54,853 nucleotides of DNA, taken from contig JAGCFU010000014.1 in the NCBI GenBank assembly GCA_017649945.1, positions 1 through 54,853 of the forward strand, in the 5' to 3' direction. Made by a program: the position numbers and the translations under genes. Position 1 is the stretch's first letter, and the number at the start of each line of letters is the position of its first letter. This DNA is from Bacteroidales bacterium (GTDB lineage: Bacteria > Bacteroidota > Bacteroidia > Bacteroidales > F082). The notes under the pieces were generated by a model. That model saw only the letters and a list, made by a program, of their open reading frames with translations, was not told the DNA's origin and did no database searches. This document shows, piece by piece, positions 1-6,528 of the stretch.

Positions 1-98
1 GAATTTTAGGTTCCTTACCTTTCAGACTACTTTTTATTGGCTCATTGCTTTCAAAGAACTTGCAACCTACATCTCTGTCGATTGCGGATGCAAAAGTA
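1..98 (-). promoter_or_regulatory. Leftward promoter and leader, rRNA-operon-like
   Basis: On the minus strand a TTG (118-120) lies exactly 19 nt upstream of TACTTTTG (91-98), a good match to the Bacteroidota -33/-7 promoter. The transcript would run left off the window edge. Its leader contains AGTTCTTTGAAA (49-60), which resembles the boxA-like antitermination element in Bacteroidota rRNA leaders. No start codon with a sensible reading frame follows before the edge. That it leads into a 16S gene is inference; the downstream gene is not in the window. Confidence 0.4.
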
Positions 99-196
99 CA
101 CCAATTTTCATTACACGCAACACTTTTTTGAAAAAAATTTTAATTATTTTTTTTATCGGCTGATTGTCAATCGGTTGGAGAAGGGGAAATTTTTCC

Positions 197-255
197 GAAA
201 AGGCGTTAAAAAGTCTCGAAGTCTTACCCTTCAAAGGCCTTTTTAACGCCTTCTC
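197..255. repeat. Inverted repeat with 14-bp perfect arms
   Basis: AAGGCGTTAAAAAG (200-213) is repeated in inverted form at 239-252, and the arms extend 3 bp further with one mismatch. The 25-nt spacer holds CTTACC. There is no clear T-tract on either strand, so a simple terminator is not obvious. The arm TTTTTAACGCC resembles TTTTTAATGCCC in the dispersed palindromes at 6381 and 45720, so this may be a decayed relative. The remainder of 121-311 shows no gene; small open frames there overlap the promoter and this palindrome. Confidence 0.5.
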
Positions 256-310
256 TCCAAAAAATTTACGCCACACTTACGCCAAATCATTAAAAAGTAA
301 TTAATTTTTG

Positions 311-346
311 ATAAAAAAAAGAGACGTTTGTTATGGTGACGTCTCT
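311..346 (-). terminator. Terminator of the toxin-antitoxin pair
   Basis: The hairpin AGAGACGT/ACGTCTCT (320-346, 11-nt loop) is followed on the minus strand by a run of eight T (plus-strand A at 313-320). It sits just after the antitoxin stop codon. The 62 bp around it are repeated in diverged form at 1151-1214, on the other side of the gene pair. Confidence 0.8.
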
Positions 347-351
347 TATAT

Positions 352-618
352 TTAAATTACTTTCACTATATCACAATGTAACGCATTAGATACCAATGCA
401 ATAGTTTTCAATGTAAAGTTATGAGTACCACTAAGCCATCTTGAGACCTCAGCGGGTGTTTTACCAATCTGTTTTGCAAACTCTTTTTGAGTAAGATGTT
501 GTTCCTTTAACAATTCATCGATTCTATTCGCAATTGCAAAAGAAATGCTTATTTCCTGTTTCACTTCTGCAGGAATCTCAGCTAAACATTCATCAAAAAG
601 CTTTTTTGCACTATTCAT
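352..618 (-). CDS. XRE-family helix-turn-helix antitoxin (HigA-like)
   Basis: This 88-residue protein carries a Cro/C1-type helix-turn-helix in its C-terminal half: LTQKEFAKQIG, then PAEVSRWLSG, then a helix ending at the C-terminus. The N-terminal 30 residues form a short helical extension. Its ATG overlaps the stop of the upstream toxin gene (ATGA), so the two are translationally coupled in the toxin-first order typical of HigBA modules. The expected role is to neutralise the partner and repress their shared promoter. The HTH is clear; the antitoxin role follows from the gene arrangement. Confidence 0.8.
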   Translation of the reverse strand: MNSAKKLFDECLAEIPAEVKQEISISFAIANRIDELLKEQHLTQKEFAKQIGKTPAEVSRWLSGTHNFTLKTIALVSNALHCDIVKVI

Positions 619-1100
619 AACTTGAAATCTTTGTTTTCTATTCCTTTGATAGCTGTTTCCTCTATTGATATGGAGCCATTTTTCAATTCATTATCAATAA
701 GTTTATCAAACTTTTGCAAATCAACAACATAGCCATTCAATTCTGGATTCTCTTGATAGGTTTTGCCGTTTTTAACCCCTCCATTCCCAACTATTAATAT
801 TTTATCCGACAATCTTATGCAATACAATCGCAATTTGCTTTTCGTAACTGGCAGTGCGCAAACCCTATCTCTCATTTTTCCTTCCGGTCGAAAATATCTT
901 TCAAACACACCATTATCCAAAATTTGTCTTACGGCAAAAAGAATCACTTGATAATCTCTTTTTAACTCCGCATCGTAACGAAATTTGCTCAAAAATTTTT
1001 CATATTCACTCAAATCATCTTTTTCAAAAATGATTGTGTACAAAGCAGCTTTATCAGTACTGTCAACGAATTTAATCTTTGCATTGTTCATAAAAGACAT
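615..1100 (-). CDS. Putative toxin partner, RelE/HigB-like
   Basis: This basic-acidic mixed protein of 161 residues has no signal peptide. Its C-terminal half, with short beta-strand-like stretches (KLRLYCIRLSDKILIVGNGG) and conserved-looking Arg/Lys residues, resembles small proteins found directly upstream of XRE regulators in many Bacteroidota and is compatible with a RelE/HigB-type RNase fold. That family assignment is inferred from context and general pattern, not from a diagnostic motif. Two in-frame starts are possible (1100 and 1091); the -7 element at 1120-1127 permits both. It overlaps the antitoxin gene by 4 nt and has no other neighbours in its transcription unit. Confidence 0.6.
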   Translation of the reverse strand: MSFMNNAKIKFVDSTDKAALYTIIFEKDDLSEYEKFLSKFRYDAELKRDYQVILFAVRQILDNGVFERYFRPEGKMRDRVCALPVTKSKLRLYCIRLSDKILIVGNGGVKNGKTYQENPELNGYVVDLQKFDKLIDNELKNGSISIEETAIKGIENKDFKL

Positions 1101-1119
1101 AAATTTAGATTTAACGATG

Positions 1120-1127
1120 CAAAGATA
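1120..1127 (-). promoter_or_regulatory. -7 element of the toxin-antitoxin operon
   Basis: TATCTTTG on the minus strand matches TAnnTTTG exactly. It lies 20 nt upstream of the toxin ATG at 1100, giving a very short leader. No convincing -33 TTG is seen. Confidence 0.6.
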
Positions 1128-1173
1128 AAAAACTTTTCTAAATAATTAGCTTAAAAAGTGATTAATTTTTGAC

Positions 1174-1205
1174 AAAAAAAAGACGTCTGATAAAATGGCG
1201 TCTTT
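1174..1205 (-). terminator. Terminator, second copy of the 311-346 element
   Basis: AAAGACG/CGTCTTT (1179-1205) is followed on the minus strand by a T-run (plus-strand A at 1174-1181). The flanking sequence 1151-1214 aligns to 290-352, including the shared run ATTAATTTTTGA. It would end transcription from the T9SS cargo gene at 1332-2930 before the toxin-antitoxin promoter. Confidence 0.7.
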
Positions 1206-1222
1206 ACTATATTAATAAGGTA

Positions 1223-1270
1223 GCGCGGCAAAACGCAACTAATAATTCAGTAGTTGCCGTCAAGCCGCGC
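1223..1270. repeat. Nested inverted repeat
   Basis: The outer arms GCGCGGC (1223-1229) and GCCGCGC (1264-1270) enclose inner arms GCAACTA (1235-1241) and TAGTTGC (1251-1257). The product would be a two-tier stem with an internal loop. It has no T-run beside it. It lies in the 1128-1331 gap, which has no supported gene. Confidence 0.5.
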
Positions 1271-1296
1271 CATATTGTTCCCTTTTTATGTTCCGT

Positions 1297-1330
1297 TGTT
1301 ATTCCGAGCACGCAGTGCGAGGAATCTCAT
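1297..1330. repeat. Short imperfect palindrome of the ATTCCGAG...GAGGAAT type
   Basis: ATTCCGAGCAC-GCA-GTGCGAGGAAT forms a near-perfect stem with a two-base internal mismatch. Palindromes of the form CATTCCGAG...GAGGAATCT are common dispersed intergenic elements in many bacterial genomes, including Bacteroidota. It lies immediately after the stop codon of the leftward gene at 1332. Confidence 0.5.
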
Positions 1331-1331
1331 T

Positions 1332-2930
1332 CTATTGTTTCACTATGCGTTCTGAGAACTCCGAGCCGTCGCTCATCCTCACTTTCATCACATAAACGCC
1401 TGAAGTTAGACCGAAGATGTCGATTGTCTCGAGATTTGATGCCTGCGATTTCACGAGCTTACCGTCCATGCTGTAGATTTCCGCCGTACGGCAGGTGACA
1501 TCGGGTGAAAACTCCATGTAAAGGTTGTCTTTTACCGGGTTGGGGTAGCAGAAATAAGGCTTGACCTCTATATCATAATTCTCATCAATTCCCAGATATC
1601 CGTCAGCATCGGTTTTTAGAGCATATGCATAAATATAATTGTAATTTGACTTGAACGAGCTCGAACCGGTAATTATGCATCCGCCGTCTTCTGTGGCTTG
1701 TATCACATTTATATCGTAAAATGTTTCAGGAACTCCATAATATCTGCGCCACAGCAGGTTAAAATGCCGGTCGAACTTGCTAATGACTATTTTGGATGGT
1801 GTTGGGTTGTAATGAATCTGGTTGTGATTCGATATCCCGGTAAATCCATTCATACCGCAATGATATATGCTGCTGTCTGGAGCGACGCTCAAACCTTTCA
1901 CGCCAGCCGACCAGCGGCTTGGACTCTCTTGGTTATCTTTCCGTTCCACACAATCCCATGTCCTGTAATCCAGCGCATCAAGACTGTCGTTAACCCTTGT
2001 GATAAATTGGCACCATCCGAAATGATTGTAATTAACAAACCTTCCTTGACCTGTTATCATAAACGTGCTGTCGTCATATGATAATCCGCTACCAGAGGGT
2101 ACAATATATGAGAATGTGGTGTCTGGATATTGTTGTTGCGGGTTTGCTTGAACTGTTCCATAGACAAAACTCATCAAGCGTTTCATCCCTTTGACATCAA
2201 GCGAAGAATCAACATAATGACAATATTCACCGCCATAATCACCAGAAGTGTTAGAGTGTATGATTATCACGCCATAGCTTTTTGCGGATTTGTCCCTCAC
2301 GAAAACATCTGACAGGACGACATAATTGTCATAAAACAGGTCCTCTTTTAACGACACGATGTCGCCATCCGACGTAATTCTTGCGAAAAGATAACATTTG
2401 TAGTTGGTTTTCATGCAATGTGCCGCCATGAAAAAAGTGCCACCTTCTTCGATCACAAACCTTGGCAAGTCCCTGTCGGTTGATGTTGACAAGCAGATAT
2501 AGTCATCGCCCAGACATATTGTTCTCTGGCTTGTCAGATTCAAATCGGCATCAAAGCGTAAAAACGCCAGTTCATTTTGGATGTAGTTAGTGCTGCTGAC
2601 ACCTTCGGTAAGGACTGCAATCGCCAATATTCCGCCTTCTCGACCTGTTTCGTTGAATAGCCCGCAATATTTGATGCTTTTGCCGTCAATCTGAAACACG
2701 AGCCTGTTTGTCACTTCGCCTTCAGGCGAAATTTTCAAAAGGATGTCATTCTGATATATATATTGAGCCCGACAGCTCACGATGAAGCCGTGATCAGGGG
2801 TCTCGACGACGAAATCCGCTTCATGGAACGCACCAGGCTCTTCGGGTTCAACAAACGCCTCGAAATAGTTCTGGGAAAAGCCTGTTATGGCCATAACAGA
2901 CATCATGATGATGCATAATGTTTTTTTCAT
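1332..2930 (-). CDS. Secreted protein with type IX secretion C-terminal sorting domain
   Basis: The predicted protein is about 532 residues, starting at the ATG at 2930 where MKKTLCIIMMSVMAITGFSQ forms a clear signal peptide; the upstream in-frame extension would overlap the promoter. The middle is rich in Gly, Asp and aromatic residues and looks like beta-propeller or other repeated beta structure, with no enzyme motif I can name. The last ~75 residues are a type A T9SS sorting domain: YPNPVKDNLYME, then EIYSMDGKLV, then LTSGVYVMKV and a basic end. It should therefore cross the outer membrane through the PorKLMN machine encoded at 24.7-30.5 kb. It is the only recognised T9SS cargo in the window. 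Confidence 0.85.
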   Translation of the reverse strand: MKKTLCIIMMSVMAITGFSQNYFEAFVEPEEPGAFHEADFVVETPDHGFIVSCRAQYIYQNDILLKISPEGEVTNRLVFQIDGKSIKYCGLFNETGREGGILAIAVLTEGVSSTNYIQNELAFLRFDADLNLTSQRTICLGDDYICLSTSTDRDLPRFVIEEGGTFFMAAHCMKTNYKCYLFARITSDGDIVSLKEDLFYDNYVVLSDVFVRDKSAKSYGVIIIHSNTSGDYGGEYCHYVDSSLDVKGMKRLMSFVYGTVQANPQQQYPDTTFSYIVPSGSGLSYDDSTFMITGQGRFVNYNHFGWCQFITRVNDSLDALDYRTWDCVERKDNQESPSRWSAGVKGLSVAPDSSIYHCGMNGFTGISNHNQIHYNPTPSKIVISKFDRHFNLLWRRYYGVPETFYDINVIQATEDGGCIITGSSSFKSNYNYIYAYALKTDADGYLGIDENYDIEVKPYFCYPNPVKDNLYMEFSPDVTCRTAEIYSMDGKLVKSQASNLETIDIFGLTSGVYVMKVRMSDGSEFSERIVKQ

Positions 2931-2944
2931 AGGATTATTTTTTG

Positions 2945-2952
2945 CAAAAATA
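2945..2952 (-). promoter_or_regulatory. -7 element for the T9SS cargo gene
   Basis: TATTTTTG on the minus strand lies 15 nt upstream of the ATG at 2930. Its position argues against translation from the longer upstream start at 2978. Confidence 0.5.
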
Positions 2953-3001
2953 ATAAAAAAAGCAATATTAATTGGCATTTAATATTGCAAATAATTAGTC
3001 G

Positions 3002-3979
3002 CTAATCGTCCATGCCAACATATGTACAATCTGTATGTGCATAAGTTGCCCACATCAGCGAATCTGGGAAATCAATGTACTGGAAAAATACAATAACCCT
3101 TCCATTTAATTGTTGTGATATATTCCACTCCAAAATTTTATTATAGATATTGTTCAAATAATAAAGCATATCATCTGCATCCAAACATAATGCCTCATAA
3201 TCATTATGAATCAATCCATAGAATCCATTAGGACTATTGGTGTCAGGATATTCACTGGCATATAAATACAAATCTACAAAATCGTAAAAAACAAGTCTAT
3301 AACCTGCGGGACATCCATAGCCTTGTGATTCTATTGTTAATGCACAAGCCCGTTCACTAAGCACATCAACAGCTTTGCCACCAGTACAACCATAGCATGC
3401 ATTCTGGTTATAAACCCAACACAAATTCTCATCAAAATAAAATGGTGTCGGCATTCCCGGACCTGTATGATAACGACATATGAAAGCTTCCGTTATAATT
3501 CTTGTATCACCACCGTCTTTGTTGTTGTTATAAATTTTGCTTGATATGCAATAAACAGCCTTGTCGTCGCCTTCAATCGACATAATCTTGTCTTTTATGG
3601 CTTTCTTATTGCTTTCATATAAGGAATAAAGGTCTGACAAATTAACGTTACCGTTATTCAAGGTTATTTCAGCTTCAATTGTGAGGCGTTCAATGTCAAT
3701 GGAATAACGACTTGCATCACAGAGTCTGAAGTTCTGGTAGTTGCTGAAGTTTCTGATGGCTTCTTCAAGTGGCATAGTTTCACCAGTTTTTGTCGCCGAT
3801 TTCATTTTTTCGCCAAACTGTATCATCTCTTTGTCCATGAAAGACAATTCTGGAGTATTCAATTCAGAGATGTCTTTCACGGCTTCGTCTTTCTTATTGC
3901 AGGCCTCAAATGTAATCACTCCTACTGCTGCGATGAGCAATGCTGCCATTGTGGCAACGATTTTAAAGTTTTTTCTCAT
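3002..3979 (-). CDS. Cys-rich lipoprotein of unknown function
   Basis: The 325-residue protein begins with a lipoprotein signal (hydrophobic stretch ending FEAC at about residue 27, followed by NKKDE), so it is probably anchored in the outer membrane. Residues 28-110 are helical and charged; the remainder has a cluster of Cys residues around NQNACYGCTGG and GYGCPAG, then an aromatic-rich C-terminus with CLDADDM and DCTYVGM. The paired cysteines suggest disulfides in a periplasmic or surface domain. I recognise no family. It lies 44 nt downstream of the DUF3244-like gene and is probably co-transcribed with it. Confidence 0.7.
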   Translation of the reverse strand: MRKNFKIVATMAALLIAAVGVITFEACNKKDEAVKDISELNTPELSFMDKEMIQFGEKMKSATKTGETMPLEEAIRNFSNYQNFRLCDASRYSIDIERLTIEAEITLNNGNVNLSDLYSLYESNKKAIKDKIMSIEGDDKAVYCISSKIYNNNKDGGDTRIITEAFICRYHTGPGMPTPFYFDENLCWVYNQNACYGCTGGKAVDVLSERACALTIESQGYGCPAGYRLVFYDFVDLYLYASEYPDTNSPNGFYGLIHNDYEALCLDADDMLYYLNNIYNKILEWNISQQLNGRVIVFFQYIDFPDSLMWATYAHTDCTYVGMDD

Positions 3980-4023
3980 TTTTTTTATTTTTAAATTGTT
4001 AGTATTTTGTTAATTAACGGTTT

Positions 4024-4428
4024 TTATTTCGCAAACTCCCCTTCCGCCATTCCTGTTACATTATCTAATATTATTGTGTAATTGCCACTTGGAGCTCCTG
4101 CTATGGAGATATAAACTGTCTGCTGAACCGCCGTGTTGACAGTTCCGCTGTATATCATACTGCCGGTATCGCCCATCAATGTGATGCTCACATAACCGAA
4201 ATTCTGGTAAAAACACACCTGTACGGAATTTTTGCAAAAAAATGCCTGAACGGAATCGGGACCGACATTATAGTCCAATCTTCCTTGTAACTCAATCTCC
4301 GTAGAATTAGGTGGCACATCAAATGTTTCTTGTTGTTCTGGAATGTCGCTATACATAATAGGCATAGCTTGCATTGAAATAATGCTTAAGAATCCGAACA
4401 TAATTAATGATAAAACTCTGTTCTTCAT
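4024..4428 (-). CDS. Small secreted DUF3244-like protein
   Basis: This 134-residue protein has an N-terminal signal peptide (MKNRVLSLIMFGFLSIISMQA). The body reads as a small beta-sandwich with the pattern ELQGRLDY, SVQVCFYQNFGYVSITLMG, then GTVNTAVQQTVYISIAG and a closing SGNYTIILDNVTG. This fits the DUF3244 family of short periplasmic proteins found almost only in Bacteroidota, whose function is unknown. It is the first gene of the leftward pair with the Cys-rich lipoprotein and is divergent from the TPR-LuxR gene. Confidence 0.65.
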   Translation of the reverse strand: MKNRVLSLIMFGFLSIISMQAMPIMYSDIPEQQETFDVPPNSTEIELQGRLDYNVGPDSVQAFFCKNSVQVCFYQNFGYVSITLMGDTGSMIYSGTVNTAVQQTVYISIAGAPSGNYTIILDNVTGMAEGEFAK

Positions 4429-4493
4429 TGTTTACATTTTTTAAAATTCAACCATTTTTTTATTTGTCGTCGTTCAGGCCTTTATCGACATCG

Positions 4494-4501
4494 CAAAATT
4501 A
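4494..4501 (-). promoter_or_regulatory. -7 element of the DUF3244/lipoprotein unit
   Basis: TAATTTTG on the minus strand, about 65 nt before the ATG at 4428. Just upstream lies the small palindrome CCGA-CAATA-TCGG (4504-4516), a possible regulator site in the divergent intergenic region. Confidence 0.45.
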
Positions 4502-4694
4502 TTCCGACAATATCGGTTGTACAATGAATTACTAACTTTTTTTGTGGCGATTACAAACTTTTTTTAAGATACTTTTTGCAAATCGTTGAATATTAAGTGA
4601 TTAAAAATTTGCAATTACAAACAATTTTTAAGGGCATTACAATTTTTATCATGTTTTTTCCCACCCATATCTCACGGATTTCATGGAATTTTTA

Positions 4695-4702
4695 TATTTT
4701 TG
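4695..4702 (+). promoter_or_regulatory. -7 element of the TPR-LuxR gene
   Basis: TATTTTTG ends 20 nt before the ATG at 4723. This supports the internal start over the longer frame beginning at 4597. Confidence 0.5.
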
Positions 4703-4722
4703 CAGAAAAATATTTCGATGTT

Positions 4723-6234
4723 ATGAAGTGTTTGAAGTTTTTTGGAATTGTTTTTCTGATGGCTTTGTTTGCGTGTAATGCCTCAGACGACAAATATGAG
4801 GCTATGGACATTGCCCTGCAAAAAGCTGAAACCATATATCAGCACCCTGACGGCGAACGATATGAAACAGCTAAAGCCGATACCTCGCAAATGTCAACAG
4901 AACTGATAAAGACAGCCAAATATTTTGTTTCAAAAAAAGATTATGACAAAGCAGCAAAAGCCTGTCTTTATTTGGGTTATTCTCAAAAAGAAGCCGACGA
5001 AAAGACTCTATCAATGAAAGCCTTTAAAGATGCCGAGTATTACTCCAATATTACAGGTGACTCATTAACGACAGCACGCTCGCAATACAATATTGCAAGA
5101 TTCCTATATGCCGAACATGCTTATGACGAATCTATTGATATGGCAATGGATGCTGCTAAAAACTATGGAAATAATTTTGGTGAAAAAGCCTATGCTTATA
5201 ACTTGATGGCATCATCTTTTATATTGCAAAAAGACTATGATAGTGCGGAAATATATCTGAAAAAAGCTCTTGATATGGCAGAAAACAGTCATATGGATAT
5301 AGTAAAAAGAAAAATTTTGAATAATTACTCCGTTTTTTATAGCAAACAAGGGAAATATGAACAATCAATAAATTGTATCAAGCAAAATATTGCCGGAAAT
5401 GACAGCGCAAGTATTTTCATGACCTGTTTAAATATAGGCAAATCTTATATTTATTGTGACAAATATGATTCCGCCGCACTTTATACACAAAAAGCTTTTG
5501 ATTTGTCACAATCAGTTAAAATCAGATCCGACTCCGAAGCATCCATGTATTTTTCTTTGTATTACATTGCGAAAAAACAAGAAAATTATCAGCAAGCTTT
5601 AGATTATTTTGAGAGCTATAATACATTGCAATATAAAATACAAAAAGAAATTGAACAAAAAAACCTTTACAGCATTCAGCGAAAATACGATTATGAAGCG
5701 TTGCAGAACATAATGAACCAAAAAATCATCCAAAAACAACGTATTATATTGACCGTCAGCTTCTTTCTGCTTTTGGCATCAATAGTGGTGATAGGATTGC
5801 TGGTGAAACAGAAAAATATTATCAAAGAAGACGCAAGGATAAGAAAGGAACTCGAAAAAGCCAAAGATGAGCTGCATAACTCAGTAAAGCCAAAGGTTGT
5901 GGAAAAAGAGCTGTCAAAACAGCTGCACCTAATATTAACTGCCAACCACATTGCGGAACATGCCGACGATTTCAAAAAAGAATGGAGTCCGCTGGTCTAT
6001 AAAATTAATAACGAAAAAAACAATATGTTTGAGGCAGCATTGGTCGCCATTGAAAGTGTATATCCCGGAATGTACAACACCATACTCAAGAAATATCCAA
6101 CCTTAAACGAGACGGAGTCAAAAGTGATGCTCCTCTCCTGCTCCGATCTCAGCAATCGGGAGATAGGACGTATCCTCGGACTTAGCGTGCACTCTGTAAA
6201 CAAATGCCGCAGCGGGATTAACAGGGTAATATAG
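4723..6234 (+). CDS. Membrane-anchored TPR protein with LuxR-type helix-turn-helix
   Basis: From the ATG at 4723 the protein is 503 residues and opens with a lipoprotein-like signal (MKCLKFFGIVFLMALFACNAS). Residues ~40-300 are TPR repeats. Then comes a coiled coil (QKEIEQKNLYSIQRKYDYEA), a single transmembrane segment (ILTVSFFLLLASIVVIGLLV), a second coiled coil, and a C-terminal LuxR-like HTH (LNETESKVMLLSCSDLSNRE...). This architecture is common in Bacteroidota and thought to couple envelope sensing to DNA binding. A lipid anchor plus a later TM helix would be unusual together, so the N-terminal Cys may not be lipidated. It is divergent from the DUF3244/lipoprotein pair, which may be its target. 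Confidence 0.75.
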   Translation: MKCLKFFGIVFLMALFACNASDDKYEAMDIALQKAETIYQHPDGERYETAKADTSQMSTELIKTAKYFVSKKDYDKAAKACLYLGYSQKEADEKTLSMKAFKDAEYYSNITGDSLTTARSQYNIARFLYAEHAYDESIDMAMDAAKNYGNNFGEKAYAYNLMASSFILQKDYDSAEIYLKKALDMAENSHMDIVKRKILNNYSVFYSKQGKYEQSINCIKQNIAGNDSASIFMTCLNIGKSYIYCDKYDSAALYTQKAFDLSQSVKIRSDSEASMYFSLYYIAKKQENYQQALDYFESYNTLQYKIQKEIEQKNLYSIQRKYDYEALQNIMNQKIIQKQRIILTVSFFLLLASIVVIGLLVKQKNIIKEDARIRKELEKAKDELHNSVKPKVVEKELSKQLHLILTANHIAEHADDFKKEWSPLVYKINNEKNNMFEAALVAIESVYPGMYNTILKKYPTLNETESKVMLLSCSDLSNREIGRILGLSVHSVNKCRSGINRVI

Positions 6235-6253
6235 TTAAAAGACCATAAAAAAG

Positions 6254-6327
6254 TCGGAGCAGCCCGACTCGAACGGGCGACCGCTTGCACCCCATGCAAG
6301 AATGCTAGCCAACTGCACCATGCCCCG
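6254..6327 (-). tRNA. tRNA-Pro (anticodon GGG)
   Basis: Read on the minus strand, the 74 nt fold as a full cloverleaf: acceptor CGGGGCA/TGCTCCG, D-arm GTGC...GCAT, anticodon stem CTTGC/GCAAG around loop ATGGGGT, T-stem GCCCG/CGGGC around TTCGAGT. The anticodon GGG and the C1-G72 first pair identify proline. The discriminator is A and no CCA is encoded. A -7 TAATTTTG lies upstream at 6343-6350, and a short T-run follows the 3' end. Confidence 0.95.
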
Positions 6328-6342
6328 ATTGCTTTCGCGCTG

Positions 6343-6350
6343 CAAAATTA
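6343..6350 (-). promoter_or_regulatory. -7 element for tRNA-Pro
   Basis: TAATTTTG on the minus strand, 16 nt upstream of the tRNA 5' end. Confidence 0.5.
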
Positions 6351-6380
6351 CAACTTTTTTTAATACATACTATATTTTAA

Positions 6381-6457
6381 ACATTTTTAATGCCCTTTGC
6401 AGAAATGCGACTTACCACAGGGTACTGAGAGCATTTCGAAAAGGGTATTAAAAATGT
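6381..6457. repeat. Dispersed palindromic repeat, copy A
   Basis: Terminal arms ACATTTTTAATGCCCTTT and AAAGGGTATTAAAAATGT are inverted repeats with a single G-T wobble. Inside them GAAATGC pairs with GCATTTC, leaving a loop with TACC/GGTA. A near-identical copy in opposite orientation lies at 45720-45795; the two differ at only a few positions over about 70 bp. It has no coding capacity. It sits between tRNA-Pro and the trxB promoter and resembles a REP-like or MITE-like element. Confidence 0.85.
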
Positions 6458-6490
6458 CAACAAAAAATCATCTTTCAAATATCTTTTTCG

Positions 6491-6498
6491 TATCTTTG
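6491..6498 (+). promoter_or_regulatory. -7 element of trxB
   Basis: TATCTTTG, 30 nt before the trxB ATG, an exact TAnnTTTG match. Confidence 0.6.
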
Positions 6499-6528
6499 CA
6501 AAAAATTAGTTTAACACCTTATTAATAT

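Noticed and set aside
37..276. Small overlapping open frames near the left edge
   Set aside because: They span the promoter and inverted repeat, have no ribosome-binding or family signal and are low-complexity.
1223..1270. Possible integron attC site
   Set aside because: The nested stem lacks the RYYYAAC/GTRRRRY core sites, and no integrase or cassette array is nearby.
1169..1498. Rightward 109-residue open frame
   Set aside because: It runs through a terminator and two palindromes and then antisense to the well-supported T9SS cargo gene.
4597..4722. Longer N-terminus of the TPR-LuxR protein
   Set aside because: The region holds the -7 promoter at 4695-4702, and the internal ATG begins a proper signal peptide.
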